DNA of 64,000 nt, taken from assembly GCA_947474715.1 (NCBI GenBank), contig CANJJT010000002.1, positions 83,543-147,542 of the forward strand, written 5' to 3'. Positions 33,114-42,096 of the stretch are shown in pieces. Under the pieces are notes generated by a model that was not told the origin of the DNA, did no database searches, and saw nothing but the letters and a program-made list of their open reading frames with translations. Within the stretch, counting starts at the first letter, position 1. Every line of letters begins with the position of its first letter. The stretch is from CAIYPG01 sp903864555. Lineage in GTDB: Bacteria > Pseudomonadota > Gammaproteobacteria > Burkholderiales > SG8-39. Both the position numbers and the translations under genes were made by a program.

Positions 33114-34310
33114 ATGGGCACACTCCCGCTCGCAGGCATTACCGTCGTCTCCCTGGAACACGCCATCGCGGCGCCCTTCTGCACCCGGCAACTGGCCGAC
33201 CAGGGCGCGCGCGTGATCAAGGTGGAGCGACCGGACAGCGGCGACTTCGCGCGCGCCTACGACAGCCGGGTGAATGGGCTGTCCTCGCACTTTGTCTGGA
33301 CCAATCGCGGCAAGGAAAGTCTGACCCTGGACCTGAAGCAGCCCGCGGCGTTGGACGTGCTGCGGCAACTGCTGGCATCGGCCGACGTACTGGTGCAGAA
33401 CCTCGCCCCCGGGGCCGCGGCACGGCTGGGCCTGTCCTTCGAAGTGCTGCACCAGGCGCATCCACGCCTCATCGTCTGCGACATCTCCGGCTATGGTGAC
33501 GACCCTGTAGCGCCCGGCCCCTATCGCGACAAGAAAGCCTATGACCTGCTGATCCAGAGTGAAGCGGGCTTTCTTTCAGTCACCGGCACGCCCGATTCGC
33601 CGGCCAAGGCCGGCTGCTCCATCGCCGACATCGCCGCCGCCATGTACGCCTACAGCAACATCCTCACCGCGCTGATCGAGCGCGGCCGCACCGGCCGCGG
33701 CAAGCGCATCGACATCTCCATGCTGGAAGCCATGACCGAGTGGATGGGCTTTCCCATGTACTACGCTTTTGAAGGCGCCGAGCCGCCGCCCCGCGCCGGC
33801 GCGGCGCACGCCACCATCTATCCCTACGGCCCCTTCCCGGCTGGTGACGGCCAGTCGGTGATGCTGGGCCTGCAGAACGAGCGCGAATGGCGGGTGTTCT
33901 GCGGGCAGGTGCTGGGCCTGCCCAATGTGGCCGTGGATGCGCGCTTCGACTCCAACCCCAAACGCAATGTCAACCGGGCGGCGCTGCGCGAGATCATCGT
34001 GCAGGTGTTTGCCGCACTCGATGTATCTGAAGTCCAGCGGCGCCTGGATGCAGCCGGCATCGCCAATGCGCGCCTCAATGACATGGCCGCGCTATGGGCC
34101 CATCCGCAATTCCAGGCGCGCAGTCGCTGGGCCAGCGTGGACACGCCTGCAGGCCCGGTGCCGGCGCTGCTGCCACCAGGGGCAGCCGATGCAGCGGAGG
34201 TGCGCATGGATGCAGTGCCAGCGCTGGGCGCCCACACCGAGGCCATCCTCGGTGAGTTGGGATTGGGTGCCGAGGCGATCACCCGCCTGCGCGCGGCAAA
34301 GGCCATCTGA
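33114..34310 (+). CDS. CaiB/BaiF (family III) CoA transferase
   Basis: The 398-residue protein begins LPLAGITVVSLEHAIAAPF, then ADQGARVIKVERPDSGDFAR, WTNRGKESLTLDLK, and KKAYDLLIQSEAGFLS with the probable catalytic Asp. GRGKRIDISMLEAMTEWMG follows. This is the normal family III length, unlike the extended paralogue at 22778. The ATG at 33114 matches the usual family start better than the ATG at 33096; neither has a clear Shine-Dalgarno. It would transfer CoA between two organic acids. It is convergent with the Bug gene ending at 34342. Confidence 0.9.
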   Translation: MGTLPLAGITVVSLEHAIAAPFCTRQLADQGARVIKVERPDSGDFARAYDSRVNGLSSHFVWTNRGKESLTLDLKQPAALDVLRQLLASADVLVQNLAPGAAARLGLSFEVLHQAHPRLIVCDISGYGDDPVAPGPYRDKKAYDLLIQSEAGFLSVTGTPDSPAKAGCSIADIAAAMYAYSNILTALIERGRTGRGKRIDISMLEAMTEWMGFPMYYAFEGAEPPPRAGAAHATIYPYGPFPAGDGQSVMLGLQNEREWRVFCGQVLGLPNVAVDARFDSNPKRNVNRAALREIIVQVFAALDVSEVQRRLDAAGIANARLNDMAALWAHPQFQARSRWASVDTPAGPVPALLPPGAADAAEVRMDAVPALGAHTEAILGELGLGAEAITRLRAAKAI

Positions 34311-34341
34311 GCACCTGGCCGGCAAGAGCCGGCCAGGACCG

Positions 34342-35328
34342 CTAATCCTCGATCTTCACGCCGGCCTTCTTCATCACGCCATCCCAGCGCGCATAGTCGG
34401 AAGCGTAGGCGGCCTTCAGTTCGGTCGGGTTGAGCGGGGCGCCGGGCAGCGCGCCGTCGGCGGCCATCTTGTCCTTCAGCTCCGGGGCGCTCACCGCCTG
34501 CACCAGCTCGCGGTTGAGCACGCCGAGAACATTCGCTGGCGTCTGCGCATGGATGTAAAGCATGTAGGTATTGGCCACCTCGTAGTTGGGCAGGCCCATT
34601 TCGGCGATGGTGGGCACCTCGGGCATGTCGGGCATGCGCTGCAGGCGGGTGATGCCCAGCAGCTTCGCCTTGCCGGCATGCACCGCCTGGATGCCCTGCA
34701 GCGAGGCCAGCGCCACTTGCAGGCGGCCGGCCACCAGGTCCACATACATGGGCGTGGAGCTCTTGTAGGGGATGTGGATCATGTCCACGCCGGCACCGGC
34801 CTCGAACAGCTCCAGCCCCAGGTGCATGGCCGAGCCCACGCCATTGGAACCGTAGTTGAGCTTGCCCGGATTGGCCTTGGCGTAGGCGATCAGTTCCTTG
34901 AGCGAGCCAGCCGGCACGCTGGTGGGCACGATCAGGTAGTACCAGGTGGAGCTCATGCGCACCACCGGCGCGAGGGTGGTGCGCACGTCCTTCTCGTAGC
35001 GGCCCGATGCGGCATTGATGAGCAGGGTGCTGCCCGCGCTCAAAAGGGTGTAGCCGTCGGGCGGATTGGCAGCCAGCTGGTTGATGGCGATGCCGCCGCT
35101 GGCGCCATTCTGGTTGTCGACGATGACGCTGGCGCCGGTGCGCTCGGCGAACTTGTTGGACACCGCGCGGGTGATGATGTCGAGTCCGCCGCCGCTGCCG
35201 GTGGTGACGATGACGCGGATGGGCTTGGTGGGAAAACCATTGGGCAGCAGCGGCTTTTTCTGCGCCAGTGCGGCCGATGAAAGCATGCAGCCGAGCAGCG
35301 CTGCAGCAGCAATGCGGGAAATGTTCAT
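34342..35328 (-). CDS. Bug/TctC-family receptor
   Basis: This 328-residue periplasmic binding protein has a signal peptide ending near AALAQKK. Its Bug motifs include FPTKPIRVIVTTGSGGGLD, DNQNGASGGI, NPPDGYTLLS, LNYGSNGVGSAMH and HIPYKSSTPMY. The usual PFAPGG segment reads TTGSGGG here, so the ligand pocket may differ. AGGAGG precedes the ATG at 35328. It is the last gene of a run of six - strand genes, 74 bases after the APH-like kinase. Confidence 0.9.
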   Translation of the reverse strand: MNISRIAAAALLGCMLSSAALAQKKPLLPNGFPTKPIRVIVTTGSGGGLDIITRAVSNKFAERTGASVIVDNQNGASGGIAINQLAANPPDGYTLLSAGSTLLINAASGRYEKDVRTTLAPVVRMSSTWYYLIVPTSVPAGSLKELIAYAKANPGKLNYGSNGVGSAMHLGLELFEAGAGVDMIHIPYKSSTPMYVDLVAGRLQVALASLQGIQAVHAGKAKLLGITRLQRMPDMPEVPTIAEMGLPNYEVANTYMLYIHAQTPANVLGVLNRELVQAVSAPELKDKMAADGALPGAPLNPTELKAAYASDYARWDGVMKKAGVKIED

Positions 35329-35402
35329 GTAACCCCTCCTGTGCGATATTGAAGCTTCATCGCGCCGCCGCTGTGCCGCGGCTGCCGCGATGCCCACGTG
35401 GT

Positions 35403-36482
35403 TCAGCCTTCCCCGGCGATCACCTTCTGCGCAAAACCCCAGGCCAGGTCGGCGAGCGGCTTCGCCCGCTCGCCCGCGGAATGCGCCCGCGCGCTGGAGG
35501 CCGTGCCTTCGAGCGCGCGCTTGCGGATGCCCTGCAGGATGGCGGCAAAGCGGAACATGTTGTAGGCCAGGTAGAAATTCCAGTGGGCGATGCCGGCGCG
35601 CCCGGTGCGCCGGCAATAGGCGGCGACGTACTCCGGCTCGGTGGGAATGCCCAGGGCTGGCAGGTCCAGACTCTTGATGCCGCGAAACTGCCCGGGCAGC
35701 ACATGCCAGCCCATGCACTGGTAGGACAAATCGGCCAGCGGATGGCCCAGCGTGGACAACTCCCAATCCAGCACGGCCAGCACGCGCGGCTCGGTGGGGT
35801 GGAAGATCATGTTGTCCAGGCGGAAGTCGCCATGCACGATGGAGGTCTCGTCCCCCGCCGGGATGTTCTCGGGCAGCCAGGCGATGAGCTGGTCCATGGC
35901 CGGCATCACTTCGGTCTCGGAGGCGCGGTACTGCCTGGACCAGCGCGCGATCTGGCGCCCGAAGTAATTGCCGGGCCGACCGTAATCGGCCAGGCCGATG
36001 GCCTGGTAGTCGACGCTGTGCAGCGCGGTCAGCACGCGGTTCATCTCCTCGTAGATGGCGCGGCGTTCGGCCGGCGCGAGGCCGGGCAGTTCCTGCTGCC
36101 AGAAGATGCGGCCTTCGACGCACGCCATGACCATGAAGGCGCGGCCGATCACCGATTCGTCCTCGCACAGGGTGAGCATGCGCGGCACCGGAAAGTCGGC
36201 CTGGCCGAGCGCGCTCATGATGCGGTATTCGCGCTCGATGGCGTGTGCCGAGGGCAGCAGTTTGGCCACCGGCCCGGGCTTGGCGCGCATCACATAGCGG
36301 CCGCTGCCGGCGCTGAGGCGGAACGTCGGATTGGACTGGCCACCCTTGAACTGTTCCACCGACAGCGGGCCCTTGAAGCCGGCGACATGCTGCTCCAGGT
36401 GACGCTGCAATGCTGCGGTGTCGAAGCGGTGGCCGGCCTGGACTTCGCCGGTGCCGGAGAAGACCTCGTCTTCAGTGCTCAT
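35403..36482 (-). CDS. APH-fold phosphotransferase (acyl-CoA-metabolism-associated kinase-like)
   Basis: The 359-residue protein has the aminoglycoside-phosphotransferase/choline-kinase fold. Key motifs are FKGGQSNPTFRLSAGSGRYV (N-lobe), the Brenner motif VHGDFRLDNMIFH with catalytic Asp and Asn, and VLDWELSTLGHPLADL with the Mg-binding Asp. It resembles the N-terminal kinase domain of ACAD10/11-type proteins, which phosphorylate 4-hydroxyacyl-CoA. That role would suit a fatty-acid or acyl-CoA degradation cluster but is inferred. No acyl-CoA dehydrogenase lies next to it. Confidence 0.85.
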   Translation of the reverse strand: MSTEDEVFSGTGEVQAGHRFDTAALQRHLEQHVAGFKGPLSVEQFKGGQSNPTFRLSAGSGRYVMRAKPGPVAKLLPSAHAIEREYRIMSALGQADFPVPRMLTLCEDESVIGRAFMVMACVEGRIFWQQELPGLAPAERRAIYEEMNRVLTALHSVDYQAIGLADYGRPGNYFGRQIARWSRQYRASETEVMPAMDQLIAWLPENIPAGDETSIVHGDFRLDNMIFHPTEPRVLAVLDWELSTLGHPLADLSYQCMGWHVLPGQFRGIKSLDLPALGIPTEPEYVAAYCRRTGRAGIAHWNFYLAYNMFRFAAILQGIRKRALEGTASSARAHSAGERAKPLADLAWGFAQKVIAGEG

Positions 36483-36588
36483 GGGGTGGGACCGTCAGGG
36501 GAGTGTCGGGCGATTATAGCGAGCGGCCTGCGGCTCTCGTGGCGGCACCGGAACGGCAACGGTGCGGCCATGGCCACACCGGGGGGCA

Positions 36589-37677
36589 TCAACGGCGCGA
36601 CCCGCGCCGCGCGGCAGCCGGCGCCTTGCTGCCCTTGCCACGCTTGCCGTTGCGGACCGTGTCTTTGCCTTTGTCCTTGTCGCTGGCAGGTTTGCCGGTC
36701 TGCAGTGGCTTGTCGCCCGCCGCAGTCTTCGCCGCGGCGCGGCCCGAGCGCGCCCTGCTGCCGACATGGCGCAAGGCAATCGAGTCGGACACGTCATCGA
36801 CGATGCGGCAAATCAGGCGCGCCACTTCCCGGCTGGCGAGCGAGGCAGGCCGCTGGTTGGTGATGCCCAGGGTGACGATGCGTTCGATGCCGGGATTGAC
36901 CAGCCGCGAGGCCTGCAGCCGGCCTTCGCGCACTTCGTGCCCGGCGGCATAGCCAGCCAGTACGGTGTACACGCCACCGCCGACGACAATGTCCTTCTGC
37001 ACCGGCAGTGAGTTCGCCTCCAGCACCACCGACAAGGAGATGCCCTTGCGGCGTGCCAACTGGTCGAGAATGACGCGCAGCCCATTGGGCGGCCCGGGGA
37101 GCACCAGCGGCAGTTGGTCGAGCTGGTCGAACTTCACCGTCGGCGCGCGTGTCAGGGCATCGCCGGCAGGCCCGATCAGATAGGTGTCCACCACACCCAG
37201 CGCCTGCTCGTTGCCCACTTCAGCACGGCCGTAACGGAACAGTACGGCCATGTCGATGCGCCCGCTGGCGAGCCACTCATCGAGCTGGCCGTTGGAGCCC
37301 CCGAAGACATTCAGGCGAACCTCGGGATGGCGGGCGCGCATTTCACGGAACAGGCGGTCAACCAGCGGATGGGCCATCGAGGCGAGCAGGCCGATGCGCA
37401 CTGCGCCGCCAGGCACGCCAGCATGGCTGCGCACTTCATGGGAGAGTTCATCCAGGCCAGCCAGCAGGCCGCTGATGCGCGGCAGGATGCGCTCGCCGAG
37501 TTCAGTGAGGGTAAGGCCGCGGCCGGTGCGATGAAACAGGCGGCCACCACAGTCGCGCTCGAGCGCCGCCAGCTTGCGGCTGAGGGCCGAGGGCATGGTG
37601 CCCAGCGCCACGGCGGCGCGCGTCAGACTGCCCTGTTCGGCGACCAGGGCAAACAGCTTGAGGCTGGCGAGATCCAT
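36589..37677 (-). CDS. LysR-type transcriptional regulator with basic C-terminal tail
   Basis: The 362-residue regulator has an N-terminal winged-helix domain (LKLFALVAEQGSLTRAAVAL, SALSRKLAALE, LFHRTGRGLTLTELGERIL; residues 1-62) and a LysR substrate-binding domain to about residue 300. Residues 306-362 form an extra Lys/Arg/Ala-rich tail that typical 300-residue LysR proteins lack. It lies among catabolic genes on the same strand, between the two Bug genes, so it probably controls this cluster. LysR proteins usually respond to a pathway metabolite. Confidence 0.9.
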   Translation of the reverse strand: MDLASLKLFALVAEQGSLTRAAVALGTMPSALSRKLAALERDCGGRLFHRTGRGLTLTELGERILPRISGLLAGLDELSHEVRSHAGVPGGAVRIGLLASMAHPLVDRLFREMRARHPEVRLNVFGGSNGQLDEWLASGRIDMAVLFRYGRAEVGNEQALGVVDTYLIGPAGDALTRAPTVKFDQLDQLPLVLPGPPNGLRVILDQLARRKGISLSVVLEANSLPVQKDIVVGGGVYTVLAGYAAGHEVREGRLQASRLVNPGIERIVTLGITNQRPASLASREVARLICRIVDDVSDSIALRHVGSRARSGRAAAKTAAGDKPLQTGKPASDKDKGKDTVRNGKRGKGSKAPAAARRGSRR

Positions 37678-37817
37678 GGCGGCTCAACAGCCCAGGCATG
37701 ACCTTGCCGGACTGAATACCGCCCGGAAGGCCTGATAAGAATAACCCGATTCAACCAATGGTGACGCTATTCAGATCTTGTTTTTGATCATAATGGCACG
37801 GCCAGAGCCGGCACGAC

Positions 37818-38795
37818 TCACTCCGTCGGAGGCTTGATGCCGCCCACTTTCACCAACTGCTTCCAGCGTTCGATCTCGACAGCAATCAGCTTGCGGAAGG
37901 TTTCCGGTGAGCCACCCGTGGGCACGCCGCCGTCATCGGAGAGCACCTTCACCACGTCGGGCGACTTGAGCACCTTGTTCAGTTCGGCGTTGAGCACCTT
38001 GATCGCCGCGGCCGGTGTGCCGCGCGGGGCCAGCCAGCCATGCCAGGTGGTGACATCGAAGTCCTTCAGGCCGGATTCGGCAAAGGTGGGCAGGTCGGGC
38101 AGCACCGGTGAGCGCTCGGCCGTGGTCACCGCCAGCGGGCGCAACTTGCCTGATTTGATGAAGGGGCTGGCGCTGATGGGATTGGCGAAGGCGGCGTGCA
38201 CCTGGCCGGCGATCAGATCCTGCGTTGCCGGACCGGTGCCCTTGTAGGGGACCATGGTGGTCTTGATGCCGGCGGCCTCTTCCAGCCAGACCGCGGCAAA
38301 GTGGATGGTGGTGCCGGTTCCGGACAAGGCGAAATTGAGCTTGCCGGGGTTGGCACGGGCCCAGGCGAGGAATTCCTTCATGTTGTTGGCCGGAAACTTC
38401 GGGTTCACGGCGAATACATAAGGCGCCTTGCTCATCAGGATGATGGGCTCGAAATCCTTGAGCGGATCAAAAGGCGGCTTCTCGTAGAGCGCCGGCACAT
38501 TGGTGAAGCCAGGGGAGGTTGCCAGCACCGTGTAGCCGTCGCCAGGCGCCTGCGAGACCACGTAGTTGAAGGCGATCAGCCCCCCCGCCCCGGCACGATT
38601 GTCGACGAGGAAGCTCTGTCCAAGCGATGCGCCCATCTTTGCGGAAAACATGCGTGCCTGGATGTCGGTGGCACCGCCCGGTGCCAGCGGCACGACCACG
38701 CGCACCGGCTTGACCGGGTAATTCTGTGCACTCGCCTGCGATGCCACGACCAATGCAGCACCCAGAATGGCGCCCTTGAGTGAAACCTTGTGCAT
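37818..38795 (-). CDS. Bug/TctC-family receptor upstream of the LysR gene
   Basis: This 325-residue periplasmic binding protein has a signal peptide ending near ASAQ. Its Bug motifs are YPVKPVRVVVPLAPGGATD, DNRAGAGGL, APGDGYTVL, LNFALSGTGTTIHF and MVPYKGTGPATQDL. The ATG at 38795 is used because AAAGGAA lies 6 bases upstream; the longer frame to 38855 has no leader. It lies between an amidohydrolase gene (159 bases) and the LysR gene (140 bases), all on the same strand. TctA/TctB partners are missing. Confidence 0.92.
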   Translation of the reverse strand: MHKVSLKGAILGAALVVASQASAQNYPVKPVRVVVPLAPGGATDIQARMFSAKMGASLGQSFLVDNRAGAGGLIAFNYVVSQAPGDGYTVLATSPGFTNVPALYEKPPFDPLKDFEPIILMSKAPYVFAVNPKFPANNMKEFLAWARANPGKLNFALSGTGTTIHFAAVWLEEAAGIKTTMVPYKGTGPATQDLIAGQVHAAFANPISASPFIKSGKLRPLAVTTAERSPVLPDLPTFAESGLKDFDVTTWHGWLAPRGTPAAAIKVLNAELNKVLKSPDVVKVLSDDGGVPTGGSPETFRKLIAVEIERWKQLVKVGGIKPPTE

Positions 38796-38954
38796 GTTGA
38801 TTCCTTTCGCGTTCAATGGGCCCTGCGCCTTGCCCGCCCTGCCATGGCATGGCATGCAGGCCGGCTAAAAATACAGCCGGGACCGCTTGCAGGCAAGTCG
38901 GTCCCGGAAGTTGGGCGCTGCTGGTGCTGTGTCGTACCGTGCGCGGCGCCCTGC

Positions 38955-40109
38955 CTACTTCAGGCCGCTGCGCGGGAAGCACTTCACCGCATTGTCCCAG
39001 AACAGCTTGCGCTTGCGCGCTTCCGGTGTGTTCTTCCAGTCCAGCACGATGTCCACGGTATGCGGAAAGTGGCTCTCGCCGTGCGGATAATCCGAAGCAT
39101 ACATGAGCACGTGATCGCCACAGATGTCGCTCACCGAGTTGGTGATTTTCTCGCCTTCGGGGGCCTCGATGCTCTGGAAATAGCGGCCGCCCTGGGCATA
39201 CTCGCTGGGCAGTTGCTTCAGCTCCGGAATGGCACTCTTGATGGTCTTGGCGTGCTCGTCAATGCGTGCCAGCCAGAAGGGCAGCCAGCCATGGCCGGCT
39301 TCCAGCGTGGCGATGCGCACCCTGGGGAAACGCTCCATCACGCCCGCACCGATCAGCGAGGCCATGTTGCGCATGCCACACCAGGGGTGGGCCGCGGAGC
39401 GCTGCAGGAACAGGTTCTCCCAGTTGTCCAGGCCGCCCGGCGCATAGGGAGGCATGACAGTGAAGGTGTGCAGCGAGATGGTGAGGTCGAACTCCTGTGC
39501 CGCGGCCCAGATCGGCTCGAGGTCGGGGTGGTCGAGCGGGGTGCCATAGGGTGCATAGGGCAGGATGCCCCAGGCCCAGCCGGACTTGCCCCACTTCCTG
39601 ATTTCCTCGATGCTGCCCGGGATGTCTCGCGCTGACACCAGGATGACCCCGCCCAGACGCTCCGGATGGGCGCTGCAGTAGTCATTCATCCAGCGGTGAT
39701 AGGCGCGATACATACCCATCTCGAGGGCCACATCGTCGTCGGAGGTGAAGGTGCCGAACCAGCCCGAGGGCAGCATGAAGTTGACGTCCACGCCCTCGAA
39801 ATCCATGTCGGCAATGCGCGCGCTGATGTCCAGATCCACCTTGGGCGAGGGCTTGCGCGAAGTCTCCGGCCCGGTGAAGCCGGCCATGTAGCGTGCCGGT
39901 GAGGTTTCCGCCTGCGCCATGCCCAGGCGCCGGCGATAGGCGCGCGAGCCCTTGGTGTAGTTGGTGAGGCCGGCCTTGCTGGTGTTCTTGAATTTTTCCC
40001 AGCCAGCCAGCTTGGCCTTCTCGGTCTCGCCGATGTACTTCTCCAGCACTTCCATCACCGGGCCGACGTGGGTGTCAGAGTCGAAAACCTTGTATCCGTT
40101 CTTTGCCAT
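38955..40109 (-). CDS. Amidohydrolase-2 family protein
   Basis: The 384-residue protein has a metal-binding opening KVFDSDTHVG near residue 7, then SLHTFTVMPP, ATLEAGHGWLPFWLARIDEH, and the late motif MYASDYPHGESHFPHT with the conserved Asp. All expected metal ligands appear present, in contrast to the relative at 25349. Relatives are decarboxylases or hydrolases of cyclic acids. AAGGAG precedes the ATG at 40109. It lies 53 bases after the PEP-mutase-like gene and is likely co-transcribed with it. Confidence 0.88.
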   Translation of the reverse strand: MAKNGYKVFDSDTHVGPVMEVLEKYIGETEKAKLAGWEKFKNTSKAGLTNYTKGSRAYRRRLGMAQAETSPARYMAGFTGPETSRKPSPKVDLDISARIADMDFEGVDVNFMLPSGWFGTFTSDDDVALEMGMYRAYHRWMNDYCSAHPERLGGVILVSARDIPGSIEEIRKWGKSGWAWGILPYAPYGTPLDHPDLEPIWAAAQEFDLTISLHTFTVMPPYAPGGLDNWENLFLQRSAAHPWCGMRNMASLIGAGVMERFPRVRIATLEAGHGWLPFWLARIDEHAKTIKSAIPELKQLPSEYAQGGRYFQSIEAPEGEKITNSVSDICGDHVLMYASDYPHGESHFPHTVDIVLDWKNTPEARKRKLFWDNAVKCFPRSGLK

Positions 40110-40162
40110 TGCCCTGCTCCTTGTTCCGTCGTTATCTGTTTTCCGTTACCGGTTATCCCGGC

Positions 40163-41107
40163 TTATTTGCTGTACTTGGCCAGCAGTTCCTGCGGGAAGT
40201 AGCGCTCTTCGAGCATGCGCTGCTTGTCCGCACCCTCGCCTTCCGGCCCCACCTGCAGCGGGTTGGGCACGGTGTTGGCGGCATTGGCAGCGAGGAATTC
40301 GTCCCAGGCCGTCATTTCCTTCTTGTTGAACTCGTGCATGAAATTCCACAGCGCCTGCCAGGTGACATGGTGGGCGAGCGTCGGGTACCAGGCAATGGTG
40401 ACGCCCAGCTCGAGGTGCTCTTTCAACGACAGGAAGCGGCCCAGGCCACCTTTCATGAAGGAGAAGGGGCCTTCGATGGCTGCGCGCACGGTGCGGATCT
40501 CGTCGACCGTTCGCGGATACTCGAACTGCACCCAGTCCACGCCACCTTCCTCGCGGTAGGCCTTGAGGCGGCCGATGGTGTTGTCCAGGCTGTTGCCGAC
40601 AGCATTGCCGGCGTAGCACTGCGCCATGATGACGAAGTCGGGATCGATCTCGTTCTTGGCATCGACAGCGGCGCGGTAACGCGCAATCGCCTGCTCCATG
40701 GGCACCACTTCCATGCCGGCGGTACCGGTGCGGCGCTTGCCCTCGATGGGCTGGTCGTCGATGCGGATGCCGGCAATGCCGGCGCGGATGCATTCCTGGA
40801 TCAGGCGGCGCACCGCCATGACACCACCGTGGCCGGTGTCACCGTCGAGGATGATGGGGTAGCTGACGCTGCGGGCAATCCACTCGCCGATCTGCACGCA
40901 TTCAGTCATGGTGGCGGTGCCGACATCGGACAGGCCGGTATAGGTGCCAACCACGCCGCTGGTGCCGACAAACCCGGCTTCGGTACCGCACTGGTCCATG
41001 ATGCGGCCGTGGGCCGCGGTGGGCGGATGGATGACGGCGAGGACCTTGTCCTTGCGCTGGATGAGTTCGCGCAGGCGCGCGCGCTTTGACTTGTCGCTGG
41101 ATTCCAT
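40163..41107 (-). CDS. Isocitrate lyase/PEP mutase superfamily protein, atypical active site
   Basis: The 314-residue TIM-barrel protein keeps the superfamily order: PIILDGDTGHGG (metal site), AGIAGIRIDDQ, and DPDFVIMAQCYA. The flexible-loop motif KRCGH of lyases is replaced by GKRRTGT, so the catalytic Cys is gone. The usual ARTDA is AQCYA. It may be an oxaloacetate-decarboxylase-like or carboxyphosphonate-mutase-like enzyme, or may catalyse something else. AAGGAG precedes the ATG. It is the first gene of the six-gene - strand run. Confidence 0.8.
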   Translation of the reverse strand: MESSDKSKRARLRELIQRKDKVLAVIHPPTAAHGRIMDQCGTEAGFVGTSGVVGTYTGLSDVGTATMTECVQIGEWIARSVSYPIILDGDTGHGGVMAVRRLIQECIRAGIAGIRIDDQPIEGKRRTGTAGMEVVPMEQAIARYRAAVDAKNEIDPDFVIMAQCYAGNAVGNSLDNTIGRLKAYREEGGVDWVQFEYPRTVDEIRTVRAAIEGPFSFMKGGLGRFLSLKEHLELGVTIAWYPTLAHHVTWQALWNFMHEFNKKEMTAWDEFLAANAANTVPNPLQVGPEGEGADKQRMLEERYFPQELLAKYSK

Positions 41108-41292
41108 CTGCTTCTCCTTGGTGATTGCTTACGGCCCGTTCTGGGGCGGGCGCCTGGATCAGAGGCGCAAGTCTATAGCGCAGCCCCCCCGCCTGTCACA
41201 ACACTTTATGCAAAGCAGGTTTGCAATTCGCTCACTGCCGCTTGCGCGGGATCGATGGCACCTGCGCCAGCAGGACTGCCACAGAGACGGGA

Positions 41293-42096
41293 TCAATAAT
41301 CGAAAAACGTGGATGGGGTCCCGGTCGCCCGTCCGACTGTGCGGCTGCGCCGCAACATGGCCATATAGTGATCCCCGGGCAAGTCGTGCGCTTCGTCGAG
41401 CACCGCGGCGCGTGCCTCGAGGGTGGACCATTTGACCCGGCGCGGCCCGCCCTTGAAGGCGATGGCGATGGTGTTCACCCGGTCCGCGGCGGGCATCAGC
41501 ACCACCTGTCTGCCGAAGGCCTCGGCGATACGTTCGGCATACAGCTCGACACGGTCATCGTCGGACATGAAGTTCTGCACCAGCACGCCGGGTTCGCGTA
41601 GGGCTGCATGGGCGTTGGCGTAGAAGGCCGGGCTGCACAGTTCGGGCACCTGGGAACCATCGTCGAAGGCGTCCATCAGCAGCACATCGGCTTCATCGGG
41701 GTGCGCAGCGACGAAGGCAGCGCCATCGTCCAGGACGGCGGCAAAGCGCGGACCGTCGGCCGGCAGGTCGAAGTAGCGCCGTGCCGCACTCACCACCTCC
41801 GGGTTGACTTCAACCGCGGTCACCCGCGACTGGGGGTAGCCGCGGTACAGGAAGCGCGCCATGGAGCCGCCACCCAGGCCGATCATGAAGACGCGACGCG
41901 GCTGCGGATGGAACAGCAGGAAGGCCATCATGGCGCGGTTGTAGTGCAGCTCCAGCCGGTCCGGCCGGCTCAGACGCATGGCGCTCTGGATGGCATCGCC
42001 GCCGATGTGGAGATAACGCACCCCGCCGGACTCGCTCACTGCGACGGTGCTGCCACGTCCGGCCGGCCAGTTGCGTTTGCGCGTTTCACGGCTCAT
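41293..42096 (-). CDS. Spermidine synthase-like SAM-dependent methyltransferase-fold protein
   Basis: The 267-residue protein has a Rossmann fold with MIGLGGGSMARFLYRGYP (motif I), VTAVEVNPEVVSAARRYF and VLLMDAFDDGSQVPE. This is the pattern of SpeE-like proteins lacking the full polyamine-synthase N-terminus. The amine substrate and product are uncertain; many such proteins are annotated only as spermidine synthase-like. Its ATG overlaps the stop of the esterase gene (ATGA), so the two are translationally coupled. Confidence 0.8.
   Translation of the reverse strand: MSRETRKRNWPAGRGSTVAVSESGGVRYLHIGGDAIQSAMRLSRPDRLELHYNRAMMAFLLFHPQPRRVFMIGLGGGSMARFLYRGYPQSRVTAVEVNPEVVSAARRYFDLPADGPRFAAVLDDGAAFVAAHPDEADVLLMDAFDDGSQVPELCSPAFYANAHAALREPGVLVQNFMSDDDRVELYAERIAEAFGRQVVLMPAADRVNTIAIAFKGGPRRVKWSTLEARAAVLDEAHDLPGDHYMAMLRRSRTVGRATGTPSTFFDY

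Noticed and set aside
35268..36863. 531-residue + strand ORF over the APH-like kinase gene
   Set aside because: Shadow frame spanning three real gene ends, with no domain sequence.
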